The notes under the pieces are model-generated. The model ran no database searches and was not told where the DNA came from. It worked only from the letters and a program-made list of their open reading frames with translations. A DNA stretch of 61,903 nt from Streptomyces sp. ISL-66 (GTDB lineage: Bacteria > Actinomycetota > Actinomycetes > Streptomycetales > Streptomycetaceae). How positions within the stretch are numbered: position 1 is the first letter of the stretch; every line of letters starts with the position of its first letter. Below, piece after piece: positions 40,676 through 48,865 of this stretch. A program made the position numbers and the translations under genes. The stretch spans positions 1-61,903 of the forward strand of contig NZ_JAGGOW010000082.1 of NCBI RefSeq assembly GCF_018614135.1, read 5' to 3'.

Positions 40676-41543
40676 ACGACTTGTTCCTCAGTGCCTCTTC
40701 GATGGTCCGCATGACCTCGTCCAGCGGCGCGTCCGTACGGGCCACCGCCACCAGCACTTCGCCCCGCGTACGGACCGAGGCCGGGGCCGGCTCCGGGGCC
40801 GCGCCCCCGGCGGATCCCCGGGCCGCGGCCGTGGTGTGTCCCGCCGTGCCCGAGCCCAGCGTGCGCCCCGCGCCGATGCCGGAGCCGAAGGTCTTGCGCA
40901 CGATCGAGAAGGCGTGGTCCAGCTGCGCCTCCACGTCCCCCTGGCCGCCCGCCCGCAGCCAGCGCCGCAGCACGTGGTTGTGGGCCGTGACCACCGCGGA
41001 GGCGGCCACCTCGGCCAGCAGCGGATCATCGTTGCCGTCGTGGTGGTCCTGCTCGTCGAAGTGCGCGAGCAGATAGCGGGTGAACAGCCGCTCGTAGCGG
41101 GCGACCGAGGCGATCTCCCGCTCCCGCAGCGCGGGCACCTCGCGGGTGAGCCGGTAGCGCTCCACCGACACCGCCGGCGAGGCGGCGTACATCTTCATGA
41201 CTTCCTTGATCCCCCGGCACACCGTGTCGAGCGGGTGCTCGTGCGCCGGGGCCACGTCGAGGACGGCCTCGGCGCGCGTCAGGGTGTCGTCGTGGTCCGG
41301 GAAGATGGCCTCTTCCTTGGACCGGAAGTGCCGGAAGAAGGTCCGGCGCGCCACTCCGGCCGTCGCGGCGATCTCGTCGACCGTCGTGGCCTCGTACCCC
41401 TTGGTCGCGAACAGCTCCATCGCGGCCGCCGCCAGCTCGCGGCGCATCTTGAGCCGCTGCGCGGCCGCCTTGGTGCCGGCCGGGCTCTCCGTGGCGTCGG
41501 AGGCCGAGGAGGCGCGGGTCGAGGTCTTGGCGGGCTGGGACAT
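40674..41543 (-). CDS. TetR-family transcription regulator next to the ccr operon
   Basis: A 289-residue regulator. The TetR helix-turn-helix lies at about residues 45-80 (TTVDEIAATAGVARRTFFRHF). The C-terminal ligand domain is helical, and an Ala/Gly-rich linker (about residues 225-260) precedes the last helices. The ATG at 41543 is chosen because TACGTT, a TANNNT -10 box, ends 6 bases upstream, which fits a leaderless mRNA; an in-frame ATG at 41561 is the alternative. Position between ccr and the 3-hydroxyacyl-CoA dehydrogenase suggests that it controls one or both, with an acyl-CoA as ligand. This is inference. Confidence 0.85.
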   Translation of the reverse strand: MSQPAKTSTRASSASDATESPAGTKAAAQRLKMRRELAAAAMELFATKGYEATTVDEIAATAGVARRTFFRHFRSKEEAIFPDHDDTLTRAEAVLDVAPAHEHPLDTVCRGIKEVMKMYAASPAVSVERYRLTREVPALREREIASVARYERLFTRYLLAHFDEQDHHDGNDDPLLAEVAASAVVTAHNHVLRRWLRAGGQGDVEAQLDHAFSIVRKTFGSGIGAGRTLGSGTAGHTTAAARGSAGGAAPEPAPASVRTRGEVLVAVARTDAPLDEVMRTIEEALRNKS

Positions 41544-41709
41544 AGAGCGAACGTACTTCATTTGTGCGGGAGAGCGTTCCCGAGGGTGGTGGGACCGGGG
41601 TGGATGCGGGGGAGGGCCCGCACTGGGCTCGGAGGGTACGGCCTGCCGTGAGGGTCCGGCAGACCCGAGCAGCCCTCCCCACGCATCCGGCTCGATGGCC
41701 CGCCGTCGG

Positions 41710-43533
41710 TTACCGGCGGGGGGCGTACTCACGGAATCCGCGGCCGGTCTTCCGGCCCAGGCAGCCCGCCGCCACGAGGTGCTCCAGCAGCGGGGACGGG
41801 GCCAGGCCCGGGTCGCGGAACTCCTTGTGCAGGACCTGCTCGATGGCCAGCGACACGTCCAGGCCGACCACGTCGAGGAGCTCGAACGGCCCCATCGGGT
41901 AGCCGCCGCCCAGCTTCATCGCCGCGTCGATGTCGTCGATGCCGGCGTAGTGCTGCTCGACCATCTTGATCGCGTTGTTGAGGTACGGGAACAGCAGCGC
42001 GTTCACGATGAAGCCCGCACGGTCACCGCAGTCCACCGGGTGCTTGCGGACCTTGGCGCAGATCCCGCGGACCGTCGCGTGCACGTCGTCGGCGGTCAGG
42101 ACGGTCCGGACCACCTCGACCAGCTTCATCGCCGGAGCCGGGTTGAAGAAGTGCATGCCGATCACGTCCTGCGGACGCGAGGTCGCGCGGGCGACCGCGA
42201 TCACCGGCAGCGAGGAGGTCGTGGTGGCCAGCACCGCGCCGGGCTTGCAGACCTTGTCCAGGGCCCGGAAGAGCTCCTGCTTGACCTCCAGGTTCTCGGC
42301 GACGGCCTCCACGGCCAGGTCCACCTCGGAGAACGCCTCCAGCGAACCCGCCGGCGTGATCCGGTCCAGCGTGGCCGCGGCGGCCTCCTTCGTCAGCCGG
42401 CCCCGGTCCACCGCACGGGACAGGGCCTTGCCGATCGCGGCCTTCGCCGCGTCCGCCTTCTCCTGGCCGCGGGCCGCGAGCACCACGGGGAAACCGGCCT
42501 GGGCGAAGACCTGGGCGATGCCGCTCGCCATGGTGCCCGAGCCGGCCACGCCGACCGAGTTCACCGGACGGCTCGCGCGGACCAGGTCGCCGTCCGGCGG
42601 GGTCTGCAGGTCGCGGACGATGACCTGACTGCCCGGGGCCTCGTACGTGTAGAACCCGCGCCCGGACTTCTGGCCGGTCAGGCCCGCCTCGGCGAGGTGG
42701 CCGAGGATGGGGGCCGGAGCGTGCAGCCGGTCGCCGGAGGCCGTGTACATGGCCTCCAGGACGGTGCGGGCGGTGTCCACGCCGATCAGGTCGAGCAGCG
42801 CGAGCGGGCCCATCGGCAGGCCGCAGCCCAGCCGCATCGCCGCGTCGATGTCCTCGCGGGAGGCGTACTTCGCCTCGTACATCGCGGCGGCCTGGTTGAG
42901 GTAGCCGAACAGCAGGCCGTCGGCGACGAAGCCGGGCCGGTCGCCGACCGAGACGGGCTCCTTGCCGAGCTCGCGGGCGAGCAGGGTGACCGCCTCGACG
43001 GCCGGCGGGGCCGTCAGCACGCTGGAGACGACCTCGACCAGCTTCATCGCCGGGACCGGGTTGAAGAAGTGCAGGCCGACCACGCGCTCCGGGCGCTGCG
43101 ACTCGGCGGCCATCCGCGTCACCGACAGGGCGTTGGTGCCGGTGGCCAGGATCGTGCCGGGCCGGACGATCGCGTCGAGCTCGCGGAAGACGCGCTGCTT
43201 GAGCTCGTAGGACTCGGGCACGACCTCGATGACGAGATCGGCCTCGGCGGCGGCGCCCAGCTCGGAGAAGGTGCGGAAGCGGGCGAGCACGCCCTCGCGC
43301 TCCTGCTCGGTGAGCCGGCCCTTGGCCACGGAGCGGGCGGTGGCGGCGGCGAGGGCCGTGGTGGCCCGGCGGCCGGCGGCCTCGCTGATGTCGATGCCGA
43401 TGACCTCGCGGCCGGCCCGGGCGAGGACCTCGGCGATGCCGGTGCCCATCGTGCCGAGGCCGACGACGGCGATGGTCTGCAGGGCGGGCCGGGAGGTGGG
43501 GGAGGACTGACTGGACGTGGACGGAAGGTCCAT
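41710..43533 (-). CDS. Double-domain 3-hydroxyacyl-CoA dehydrogenase
   Basis: A 607-residue protein made of two fused copies of a 3-hydroxybutyryl-CoA dehydrogenase unit. Each half has its own NAD motif (VVGLGTMGTGIAEVLARAG near residue 22; VAGSGTMASGIAQVFAQAG near residue 318), its catalytic His (GLHFFNPVP and GMHFFNPAP) and a C-terminal dimerisation domain (GLPMGPLALLDLIG; GYPMGPFELLDVVG). It should interconvert acetoacetyl-CoA and 3-hydroxybutyryl-CoA, the step before crotonyl-CoA for the ccr enzyme. The ATG at 43533 has GGAG upstream; the frame beyond it is repetitive leader. Confidence 0.9.
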   Translation of the reverse strand: MDLPSTSSQSSPTSRPALQTIAVVGLGTMGTGIAEVLARAGREVIGIDISEAAGRRATTALAAATARSVAKGRLTEQEREGVLARFRTFSELGAAAEADLVIEVVPESYELKQRVFRELDAIVRPGTILATGTNALSVTRMAAESQRPERVVGLHFFNPVPAMKLVEVVSSVLTAPPAVEAVTLLARELGKEPVSVGDRPGFVADGLLFGYLNQAAAMYEAKYASREDIDAAMRLGCGLPMGPLALLDLIGVDTARTVLEAMYTASGDRLHAPAPILGHLAEAGLTGQKSGRGFYTYEAPGSQVIVRDLQTPPDGDLVRASRPVNSVGVAGSGTMASGIAQVFAQAGFPVVLAARGQEKADAAKAAIGKALSRAVDRGRLTKEAAAATLDRITPAGSLEAFSEVDLAVEAVAENLEVKQELFRALDKVCKPGAVLATTTSSLPVIAVARATSRPQDVIGMHFFNPAPAMKLVEVVRTVLTADDVHATVRGICAKVRKHPVDCGDRAGFIVNALLFPYLNNAIKMVEQHYAGIDDIDAAMKLGGGYPMGPFELLDVVGLDVSLAIEQVLHKEFRDPGLAPSPLLEHLVAAGCLGRKTGRGFREYAPRR

Positions 43534-44003
43534 CGCGGGACTCCAGTGGAAGAGGGTGACGACTGAGGGAGCGCGCGGCGCACGGCGCGCGCGGTGCCGT
43601 ACGGAAGGCCGTACGGAGATGCCCGGGGGCCCCTGAGGGAGGGAGCCCGTAGGGAAAGAACCCGGCGGGAGCGGGAACGAACCCGGAGAAAAGGAGCCCG
43701 CGGGCAGTAGCCCGGGGAAAGCCCCGGAAAGAACCCGGAGGGCGGAAACGGCGGAGCCCTGTCCCGGGGTCACGCCGTGAGGATGTGCTGAGGGTGGTGC
43801 TGAACCGACTGGTACGAGGTGGCTGCGTCACCAGGCCGCCCCGTACGTGTTGTAGGGACAGTAACCCGTTGGTAACTGGTCCGCCAGAGCGCGGAGATGT
43901 GACCTGTACCGCCCAAATGTACCGATCATCGATCATCGATCAAGCGCCCTGCTCTACGGGAACCCGGAGCGCCGGTCGGCCCCGGGCCCCTAGGGTGGCC
44001 CGC
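43534..44003. other. Long intergenic region with repeats and a CGATCAT array
   Basis: No gene is seen. Two CCGTACGG palindromes lie at 43597-43604 and 43609-43616. From about 43640 to 43745 there are imperfect AACCCGGAG/AGCCCG repeats. At 43923-43943 three 7-base units run CGATCAT, CGATCAT, CGATCAA; the end ATCGATCAA is shared with the ccr upstream palindrome at 40527-40536. This region must contain the promoter of the dehydrogenase gene. Confidence 0.5.
43991..43996 (+). promoter_or_regulatory. -10 box (TAGGGT) of a probable leaderless mRNA
   Basis: TAGGGT ends 7 bases before the GTG at 44004; no ribosome site is present. Confidence 0.45.
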
Positions 44004-44573
44004 GTGAACGACGTGTTGGAGCGCCTGCGGGCGGAAGCCTCCCGGGCACCTGAGTACGAGGCCGAGTACGAGGCGCTGCTCGCGGCCCACCCGGACGGCC
44101 TGGCGGCCTCCCTGACCGAGCCCGGCCGGCCGCTGTGGGCCCGCGAGCTGGCCGCGTACCGGCTCGGCCTGGCGGGCGACCGGCGCGCCTTCGAACCGCT
44201 CGTCCTGCTGCTCAATCACCGGGACCCGCCGCGCTGCGAGGCCGCCGCGCAGGCGCTGGCCGTCCTCGGGGACCCGCGCACCGCACGCGCGGCGGCGGCG
44301 CTCGCGACCAACGAACTGCGCACGGCCTACGCCCTGCACCCGGTCCGGCTGCTGACGGCGCTGCGCGCCCCCGAGTCCGCGCCGGCCCTGATCCGCACCC
44401 TGGCGCGGCTGCTCGCGCCGAACGACCCGTACTGGCGCGTGGCGCTGGCCTGCGTGGAGGGGCTGGGCGCGCTGGCGGACCAGCGCGCCCGGGAGGTCCT
44501 GACCCGGGCCCAATCGCACCCCCGGCTGGCGGTGGCGGCGTCGGCGGCCCTGCGGGGCCTGGACCTCAGCTGA
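44004..44573 (+). CDS. HEAT-repeat-like protein
   Basis: A 189-residue soluble protein made of paired helices like HEAT/PBS-lyase repeats (AFEPLVLLLNHRDPPRCEAAAQALAVLGD in outline; ESAPALIRTLARLL; REVLTRAQSHPRLAVAASAALRGL). Such repeats bind other proteins; no catalytic motif is seen. The GTG start follows a TAGGGTGGCC box, so the mRNA is probably leaderless. Its last 8 bases overlap the end of the convergent RidA gene. Function is unknown. Confidence 0.75.
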   Translation: MNDVLERLRAEASRAPEYEAEYEALLAAHPDGLAASLTEPGRPLWARELAAYRLGLAGDRRAFEPLVLLLNHRDPPRCEAAAQALAVLGDPRTARAAAALATNELRTAYALHPVRLLTALRAPESAPALIRTLARLLAPNDPYWRVALACVEGLGALADQRAREVLTRAQSHPRLAVAASAALRGLDLS

Positions 44574-44991
44574 TCCGCTCCGCGGGGACGATCGCGAACG
44601 CCTCGACCTCCAGCAGCAGTTCGGGCCGGAACAGCGCCGCCACCTGGACGGCCGAGGAGGCCGGGAGGCGGTCGGCGGCGATCACCGCGTCGCGGGCCCC
44701 GCGTACCGCGGGGAGGTCGGCGACGTCCGTGACGAAGTAGGTCAGCTTGACCACGTCGTCGAAGGTCGCCCCGGCCGCCGCCAGGCACCGCCGCAGGTTC
44801 TCGAAGACCTGCCGGGCCTGGGCGGCGGCGTCGCCCTCGCCGACCACCTGGCCCTTCTCGTCGAAGGCGCACTGCCCGGACACGGCGACGAACCGCCCGG
44901 TGCCCCAGACGACGTGGCTGTATCCGGTGCCCGCGGCGACGCCCTCGGGAGCGGCGATCCGGGTGAGGTGGCTGTTGGTTGTGGTGGTCAT
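44566..44991 (-). CDS. RidA/YjgF-family protein
   Basis: A 141-residue RidA-fold protein, usually a trimer that hydrolyses reactive enamine/imine intermediates. Conserved parts are VAVSGQCAFDEKGQVVG, QVFENLRRCLAAAGATFDDVVKLT in outline, and the substrate-site Arg-Pro-Ser region near the end is replaced by LPASSAVQVAALFRPELLLEVEA, where the key Arg of the RidA subgroup (RxxVxV) is not evident. It may therefore belong to a Rid subfamily without classic imine deaminase activity. Convergent with the HEAT-like gene. Confidence 0.85.
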   Translation of the reverse strand: MTTTTNSHLTRIAAPEGVAAGTGYSHVVWGTGRFVAVSGQCAFDEKGQVVGEGDAAAQARQVFENLRRCLAAAGATFDDVVKLTYFVTDVADLPAVRGARDAVIAADRLPASSAVQVAALFRPELLLEVEAFAIVPAERIS

Positions 44992-45065
44992 GGACGCGAT
45001 TGTGCCCGGTGCGGACCGGCGCCGGACCTTCACCCCCGGCGCACCGCCCACCCCGGCACAACCGC

Positions 45066-46652
45066 CTACCCCCGGAAGCCCAGCAGGCCGTGCAGTGCCG
45101 CGCCGCCCGCGGACGGCGGGACCGCGCGGGTCGCCGGGAGCGGCTTGGGGGCCGGCTGGGCGGGGCAGACGGCGTCCGCGGCCTTGCCCGTCAACAGGTA
45201 CGAACCGAGCTTCTCGTCCAGGCACTTGTTGCCGCTGAGCGAGATGCCGTGGTTGCCGCCGCCCTCCTCGACCACCAGCGCCGAGCCCGCGAGCTTGCGC
45301 CGCATGCTCAGCGCGCCCTCGTACGGGGTCGCCGCGTCCTCCGTGGCCTGGAAGAGGAGCGCCTGCGGCAGGGCGGTGTTCGTGACGTCCGGGGCTTCGA
45401 GCGGCTGCGTCGGCCAGAACGCGCACGGGGCGTTGTACCAGGCGTTGTTCCAGGTCATGAAGGGCGCCTTGGCGTGCGTGCGCCACATGTCCGCGCGCCA
45501 CTGGTTCCAGTCCCTCGGCCAGGCCGAGTCCCGGCACTGCACCGCCGTGTACACGCTGTAGCTGTTGCCCGCCGACGGCTCCACCGCCCCGAACTTCTCG
45601 TACGCCGCGATCAGCGGCTTCTGGTCGCCCTCCACGGCGTACGCGGAGAAGGCCGCGGCGAGGTGGGGCCAGTAGCCGTTGAAGTAGCCGCCCGGCATGA
45701 AGGTGTCCTCCAGCTCGGCCGGCCCGACCTTGGCGCCCGCGGGGGTCGTGCGCAGCGCGGAGCGCATCGCGTACCAGCGGGCCTCGACCTCGGAGGGGTT
45801 GGCGCCGAGGTGGTAAGTGGCGTCGTACCGGGCCACCCACGCCAGGAAGGACTTGTGGCGGGCGTCGAAGGCCTGGTCCTGCGCGAGGTTGTCCTCGTAC
45901 CAGACCCCGGCCGGGTCGACGACCGAATCCAGGACCAGGCGGTGGATCCGGTCGGGGTGCAGCTTGGCGTACACCGCGCCCAGGTAGGTGCCGTAGGAGT
46001 AGCCGAAGTAGCTGAGCTTCTCCGCGCGCAGGGAGGCGCGCAGCACCTCGAGGTCGCGGGCGGCGGAGACCGTGCCGATGTACGGGAGCACGTCGGCGTG
46101 CCGGGTCTGGCAGGACTCGGCGAAGGACTTCACCCGCTCCAGGTTGGCCCGCTCGGTCTCCTCGTCCAGGGGTACGGAATCGGGTCGCACGGGCGTGAAG
46201 TGCCCGGCGCCGCAGTCCAGGACGGGCTCGCTCTTGCCGACGCCCCGGGGGTCGAAGCCGATCACGTCGTACTGGCCGGCCACGTCCTTGGGCAGCGCGG
46301 AGGCGATGTGTCCGGCCAGGGCGCGGCCGCTGCCGCCGGGGCCGCCCGGGTTCACCAGCAGCGGGCCCTGGGAGCGGGCGGCCGTGTGGGGGACCCGGGT
46401 CAGGGCGAGGGAGATCTGGCGGCCGTCGGGGCGGTCGTGGTCGAGGGGGACCTTGAGGGAGGCGCACTGGAGCGTCGGATAGCGGGAGGTCGCGCAGTTC
46501 GACCATTGCAGGGGCGCCGGCGCCGCCCCGCGCGACGCGGGCGCGGACGGGGCGGCGGCCGTCACCGGGCTCGCGAGGGCGGCCGCGACGGTGGTGACCG
46601 CCAGCAGGACGGCGGCGCGCTTCTTCAGGGGCGGACGGATCGTGGCGCTCAT
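45066..46652 (-). CDS. Secreted alpha/beta hydrolase, tripeptidyl aminopeptidase (SlpD/E)-like
   Basis: A 528-residue exported hydrolase. A Sec signal peptide covers about residues 1-33 (KKRAAVLLAVTTVAAALASP, cleavage near VTAAAPS). The catalytic fold shows the oxyanion stretch NPGGPGGSG, the nucleophile Ser in GYSYGTYLG, Asp in the TEDAATP region and His in GGGNHGISL. A TAP-like C-terminal domain holds paired Cys. Such enzymes remove tripeptides from secreted proteins or digest peptides outside the cell. It is a single-gene unit. Confidence 0.88.
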   Translation of the reverse strand: MSATIRPPLKKRAAVLLAVTTVAAALASPVTAAAPSAPASRGAAPAPLQWSNCATSRYPTLQCASLKVPLDHDRPDGRQISLALTRVPHTAARSQGPLLVNPGGPGGSGRALAGHIASALPKDVAGQYDVIGFDPRGVGKSEPVLDCGAGHFTPVRPDSVPLDEETERANLERVKSFAESCQTRHADVLPYIGTVSAARDLEVLRASLRAEKLSYFGYSYGTYLGAVYAKLHPDRIHRLVLDSVVDPAGVWYEDNLAQDQAFDARHKSFLAWVARYDATYHLGANPSEVEARWYAMRSALRTTPAGAKVGPAELEDTFMPGGYFNGYWPHLAAAFSAYAVEGDQKPLIAAYEKFGAVEPSAGNSYSVYTAVQCRDSAWPRDWNQWRADMWRTHAKAPFMTWNNAWYNAPCAFWPTQPLEAPDVTNTALPQALLFQATEDAATPYEGALSMRRKLAGSALVVEEGGGNHGISLSGNKCLDEKLGSYLLTGKAADAVCPAQPAPKPLPATRAVPPSAGGAALHGLLGFRG

Positions 46653-46787
46653 GGGGCCTCCCAGCCGAGGGTTCTGGGCGGAATCGTCCCGGAACCTGTG
46701 CTCGGAAGGGGGGATTGGGCGGCCGATTGGCCCGATGTGATGACCCTTCAGTCGGTCGTACGGTCGTACGGGCGCTCCCGGGGAGGC

Positions 46788-47879
46788 TCAGAGCAGGGTC
46801 AGCTGGGTCGGCCCGGCGGGCGCGGGCCCGGCCGGCCGCTCCGGTACGACGATCCGCCGGGCCGGTCCACGGCCGCCGGGGCCGATGCCGAATTCGGCGG
46901 CGAGCTCGTGGACTTGGCGGGTGATCATGCGCTGGTACCAGGTCGGCGCGTACGAGCCGCCCGCGTACATCCGCTCGTACCGCTCGACCAGATGGGGGTG
47001 GTGCTCGCCCAGCCAGGCCGTGAACCACTCCCGGGCGCCGGGCCGCAGATGGAGTACCAGGGGTGTCACGGAGGTCGCGCCCGAGGCGGCGACGGCCCGG
47101 ACGGTGTCCCGCAGCTGCTCCGGGGAGTCCCCGAGGAAGGGGATCACCGGGGCCATCAGCACCCCGCACTCGATGCCGGCGTCGGTGAGGGTGCGCACGG
47201 CGTGCAGTCGGGCGGCGGGGGAGGGGGTGCCGGGTTCGACGGTGCGCCACAGGGCGGTGTCGGTGAAGCCGACGGAGACCGAGATCCCGACGTCGGCGAC
47301 GGCGGCGGCCTCCTGGAGGAGGGGGAGGTCGCGCAGGATCAGGGTGCCCTTGGTGAGGATGGAGAAGGGGTTGGCGCGCTCGCGCAGCGCCCCGATGATG
47401 CCGGGCATGAGGCGGTAGCGGCCCTCGGCGCGCTGGTAGCAGTCGACGTTGGTGCCCATGGCGACGTGCGCGCCGGTCCAGCGGGGGGAGCCGAGCTCGC
47501 GGCGCAGCAGCTCGGGGGCGTTGGTCTTGACGACGATCTGGGAGTCGAAGCCGATGCCGGTGTCGAGGTCGAGGTAGCTGTGCGTCTTGCGCGCGAAGCA
47601 GTAGACGCAGGCGTGGCTGCAGCCCCGGTAGGGGTTCACGGTCCATTCGAACGGCATCCGCGAGGCGCCGGGGACCCGGTTGAGGATCGAGCGGGCGCGG
47701 ACCTCGTGGAAGGTGATCCCGCGGAATTCGGGGGTGTCGAAGGTGCGGGTCACGACGGCGCCGGTCCCGAAGAGCGCGGCGGGTCCGGTGGGCGCGGCGG
47801 GCTCGGTCGTTCCGCGGCCGGATCCCTTGCCCGCGTTCTCGGGCCCGTCGGCTTCGTCGCTCAGATTGTCCCAGCGCAT
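46788..47879 (-). CDS. Radical SAM protein (Rv2578c-type) under a LexA-like box
   Basis: A 363-residue radical SAM enzyme of the SPL-like Rv2578c family. The 4Fe-4S motif is C-x3-C-x2-C at Cys87, Cys91 and Cys94 (RGCSHACVYCFAR). Further conserved parts are GTNVDCYQ and PFSILTKGTLILRD. Reaction and substrate are unknown; similarity to spore photoproduct lyase relatives suggests a nucleic-acid or DNA damage link. GGGAGG lies 8 bases before the ATG at 47879; a longer frame from 47930 would include the operator and is rejected. A perfect GAAC-N4-GTTC box lies 36 bases upstream, so DNA damage control is likely. Confidence 0.85.
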   Translation of the reverse strand: MRWDNLSDEADGPENAGKGSGRGTTEPAAPTGPAALFGTGAVVTRTFDTPEFRGITFHEVRARSILNRVPGASRMPFEWTVNPYRGCSHACVYCFARKTHSYLDLDTGIGFDSQIVVKTNAPELLRRELGSPRWTGAHVAMGTNVDCYQRAEGRYRLMPGIIGALRERANPFSILTKGTLILRDLPLLQEAAAVADVGISVSVGFTDTALWRTVEPGTPSPAARLHAVRTLTDAGIECGVLMAPVIPFLGDSPEQLRDTVRAVAASGATSVTPLVLHLRPGAREWFTAWLGEHHPHLVERYERMYAGGSYAPTWYQRMITRQVHELAAEFGIGPGGRGPARRIVVPERPAGPAPAGPTQLTLL

Positions 47880-47914
47880 GGTGCGCCTCCCTCGGTAGCT
47901 CTGGCCTGAGAATA

Positions 47915-47926
47915 GAACAAACGTTC
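47915..47926. promoter_or_regulatory. LexA-type SOS box
   Basis: GAACAAACGTTC matches the actinobacterial/Gram-positive LexA consensus GAAC-N4-GTTC exactly. It is 36 bases upstream of the radical SAM start codon. No second copy was noticed in the window. Confidence 0.6.
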
Positions 47927-48170
47927 CCATGATCGTGCGGGCCGAGAAACAGGCTGGTCAGAGTGGTGCGAGGGGTGTGCTCGGAGCGCGCGGGCCCTCC
48001 GAGCGGACCGGCGCACCGCCCGCCGGGGCCGCAGCGGGCCCATTGCGCCGGTCTGCCGGCCGACACCCTCCTCGTCGGCGTCCGCTGCCACGTCCGACCC
48101 GGATTTGGGCCCCCGCCCCGGAGGTGGTTGGCTTGCCGCGACGACGGACACAACTGCTGGAGGAACAGCC

Positions 48171-48614
48171 ATGGCGCAGGTCGAGGCCACCACGGAGCGG
48201 ATCATCGAGGCCGACGCGGAGACCGTGTTCGACGCGCTGGCCGACTACACCGGGACCCGGGGAAAGCTGCTGCCCGAGCACTTCAGCGAGTACGAGGTGC
48301 GCGAGGGCGGTGACGGCGAGGGCACCCTCGTCCACTGGAAGCTCCAGGCCACCAGCAAGCGGGTCCGCGACTGCCTGCTCGAGGTCACCGAGCCCACCGA
48401 CGGCCAGCTGGTGGAGAAGGACCGCAACTCCTCCATGGTCACCACCTGGACGGTCACCCCGGCCGGCGAGGGCAAGTCCAAGGCCGTCGTCACCACCGTG
48501 TGGAACGGCGCGGGCGGCATCGGCGGCTTCTTCGAGCGCACCTTCGCGCCCAAGGGCCTGGCCCGCATCTACGACACCCTGCTCGCCAACCTGGCCGCCG
48601 AAGTCAAGGGCTGA
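48171..48614 (+). CDS. SRPBCC-family (polyketide cyclase/START-like) protein
   Basis: A 147-residue helix-grip protein. The pattern TTERIIEADAETVFDALADYT at the start (in outline), the central strands and the closing long helix ERTFAPKGLARIYDTLLANLAAEV fit the SRPBCC superfamily, which binds hydrophobic ligands in a central cavity. CTGGAGGAACAGCC before the ATG is a strong ribosome site. No enzyme partner is next to it. Many Streptomyces carry close homologues of unknown ligand. Confidence 0.8.
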   Translation: MAQVEATTERIIEADAETVFDALADYTGTRGKLLPEHFSEYEVREGGDGEGTLVHWKLQATSKRVRDCLLEVTEPTDGQLVEKDRNSSMVTTWTVTPAGEGKSKAVVTTVWNGAGGIGGFFERTFAPKGLARIYDTLLANLAAEVKG

Positions 48615-48700
48615 GCAAGGGCGTTGCCGGTGAGGCCGGGGACACGGCCTCACCGGATCGGGTGAACCGGGGCGCGGCGGGGGTGCGGCGGAACCGCGGC

Positions 48701-48735
48701 ACGCATCCGGACGCATCCGGACGCATCCGGATGCG
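48701..48735. repeat. Three 10-bp repeats ending in a 14-bp palindrome
   Basis: ACGCATCCGG is repeated three times at 48701-48730; the last copy with the next bases forms CGCATCCGGATGCG (48722-48735), a perfect palindrome. It lies about 95 bases upstream of the peptidase operon's likely -10 box. Confidence 0.6.
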
Positions 48736-48824
48736 CCCGGGCGCGTCCGTGAGCCCCCGGAAGCGTCCGAGCGTGCGCCCGACGTGGCCTGGCGTGGCCC
48801 CGGGACCCATGGGGTCCGGGCGGT

Positions 48825-48830
48825 TAGGGT
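48825..48830 (+). promoter_or_regulatory. -10 box (TAGGGT) of the peptidase operon
   Basis: TAGGGT, the same string as before the genes at 28962 and 44004, lies 35 bases upstream of the dppA start and would give a leader of about 28 bases. Confidence 0.35.
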
Positions 48831-48865
48831 GGGGGCCTGAGCGCTACCGACCGCCCGGGGGCCCG

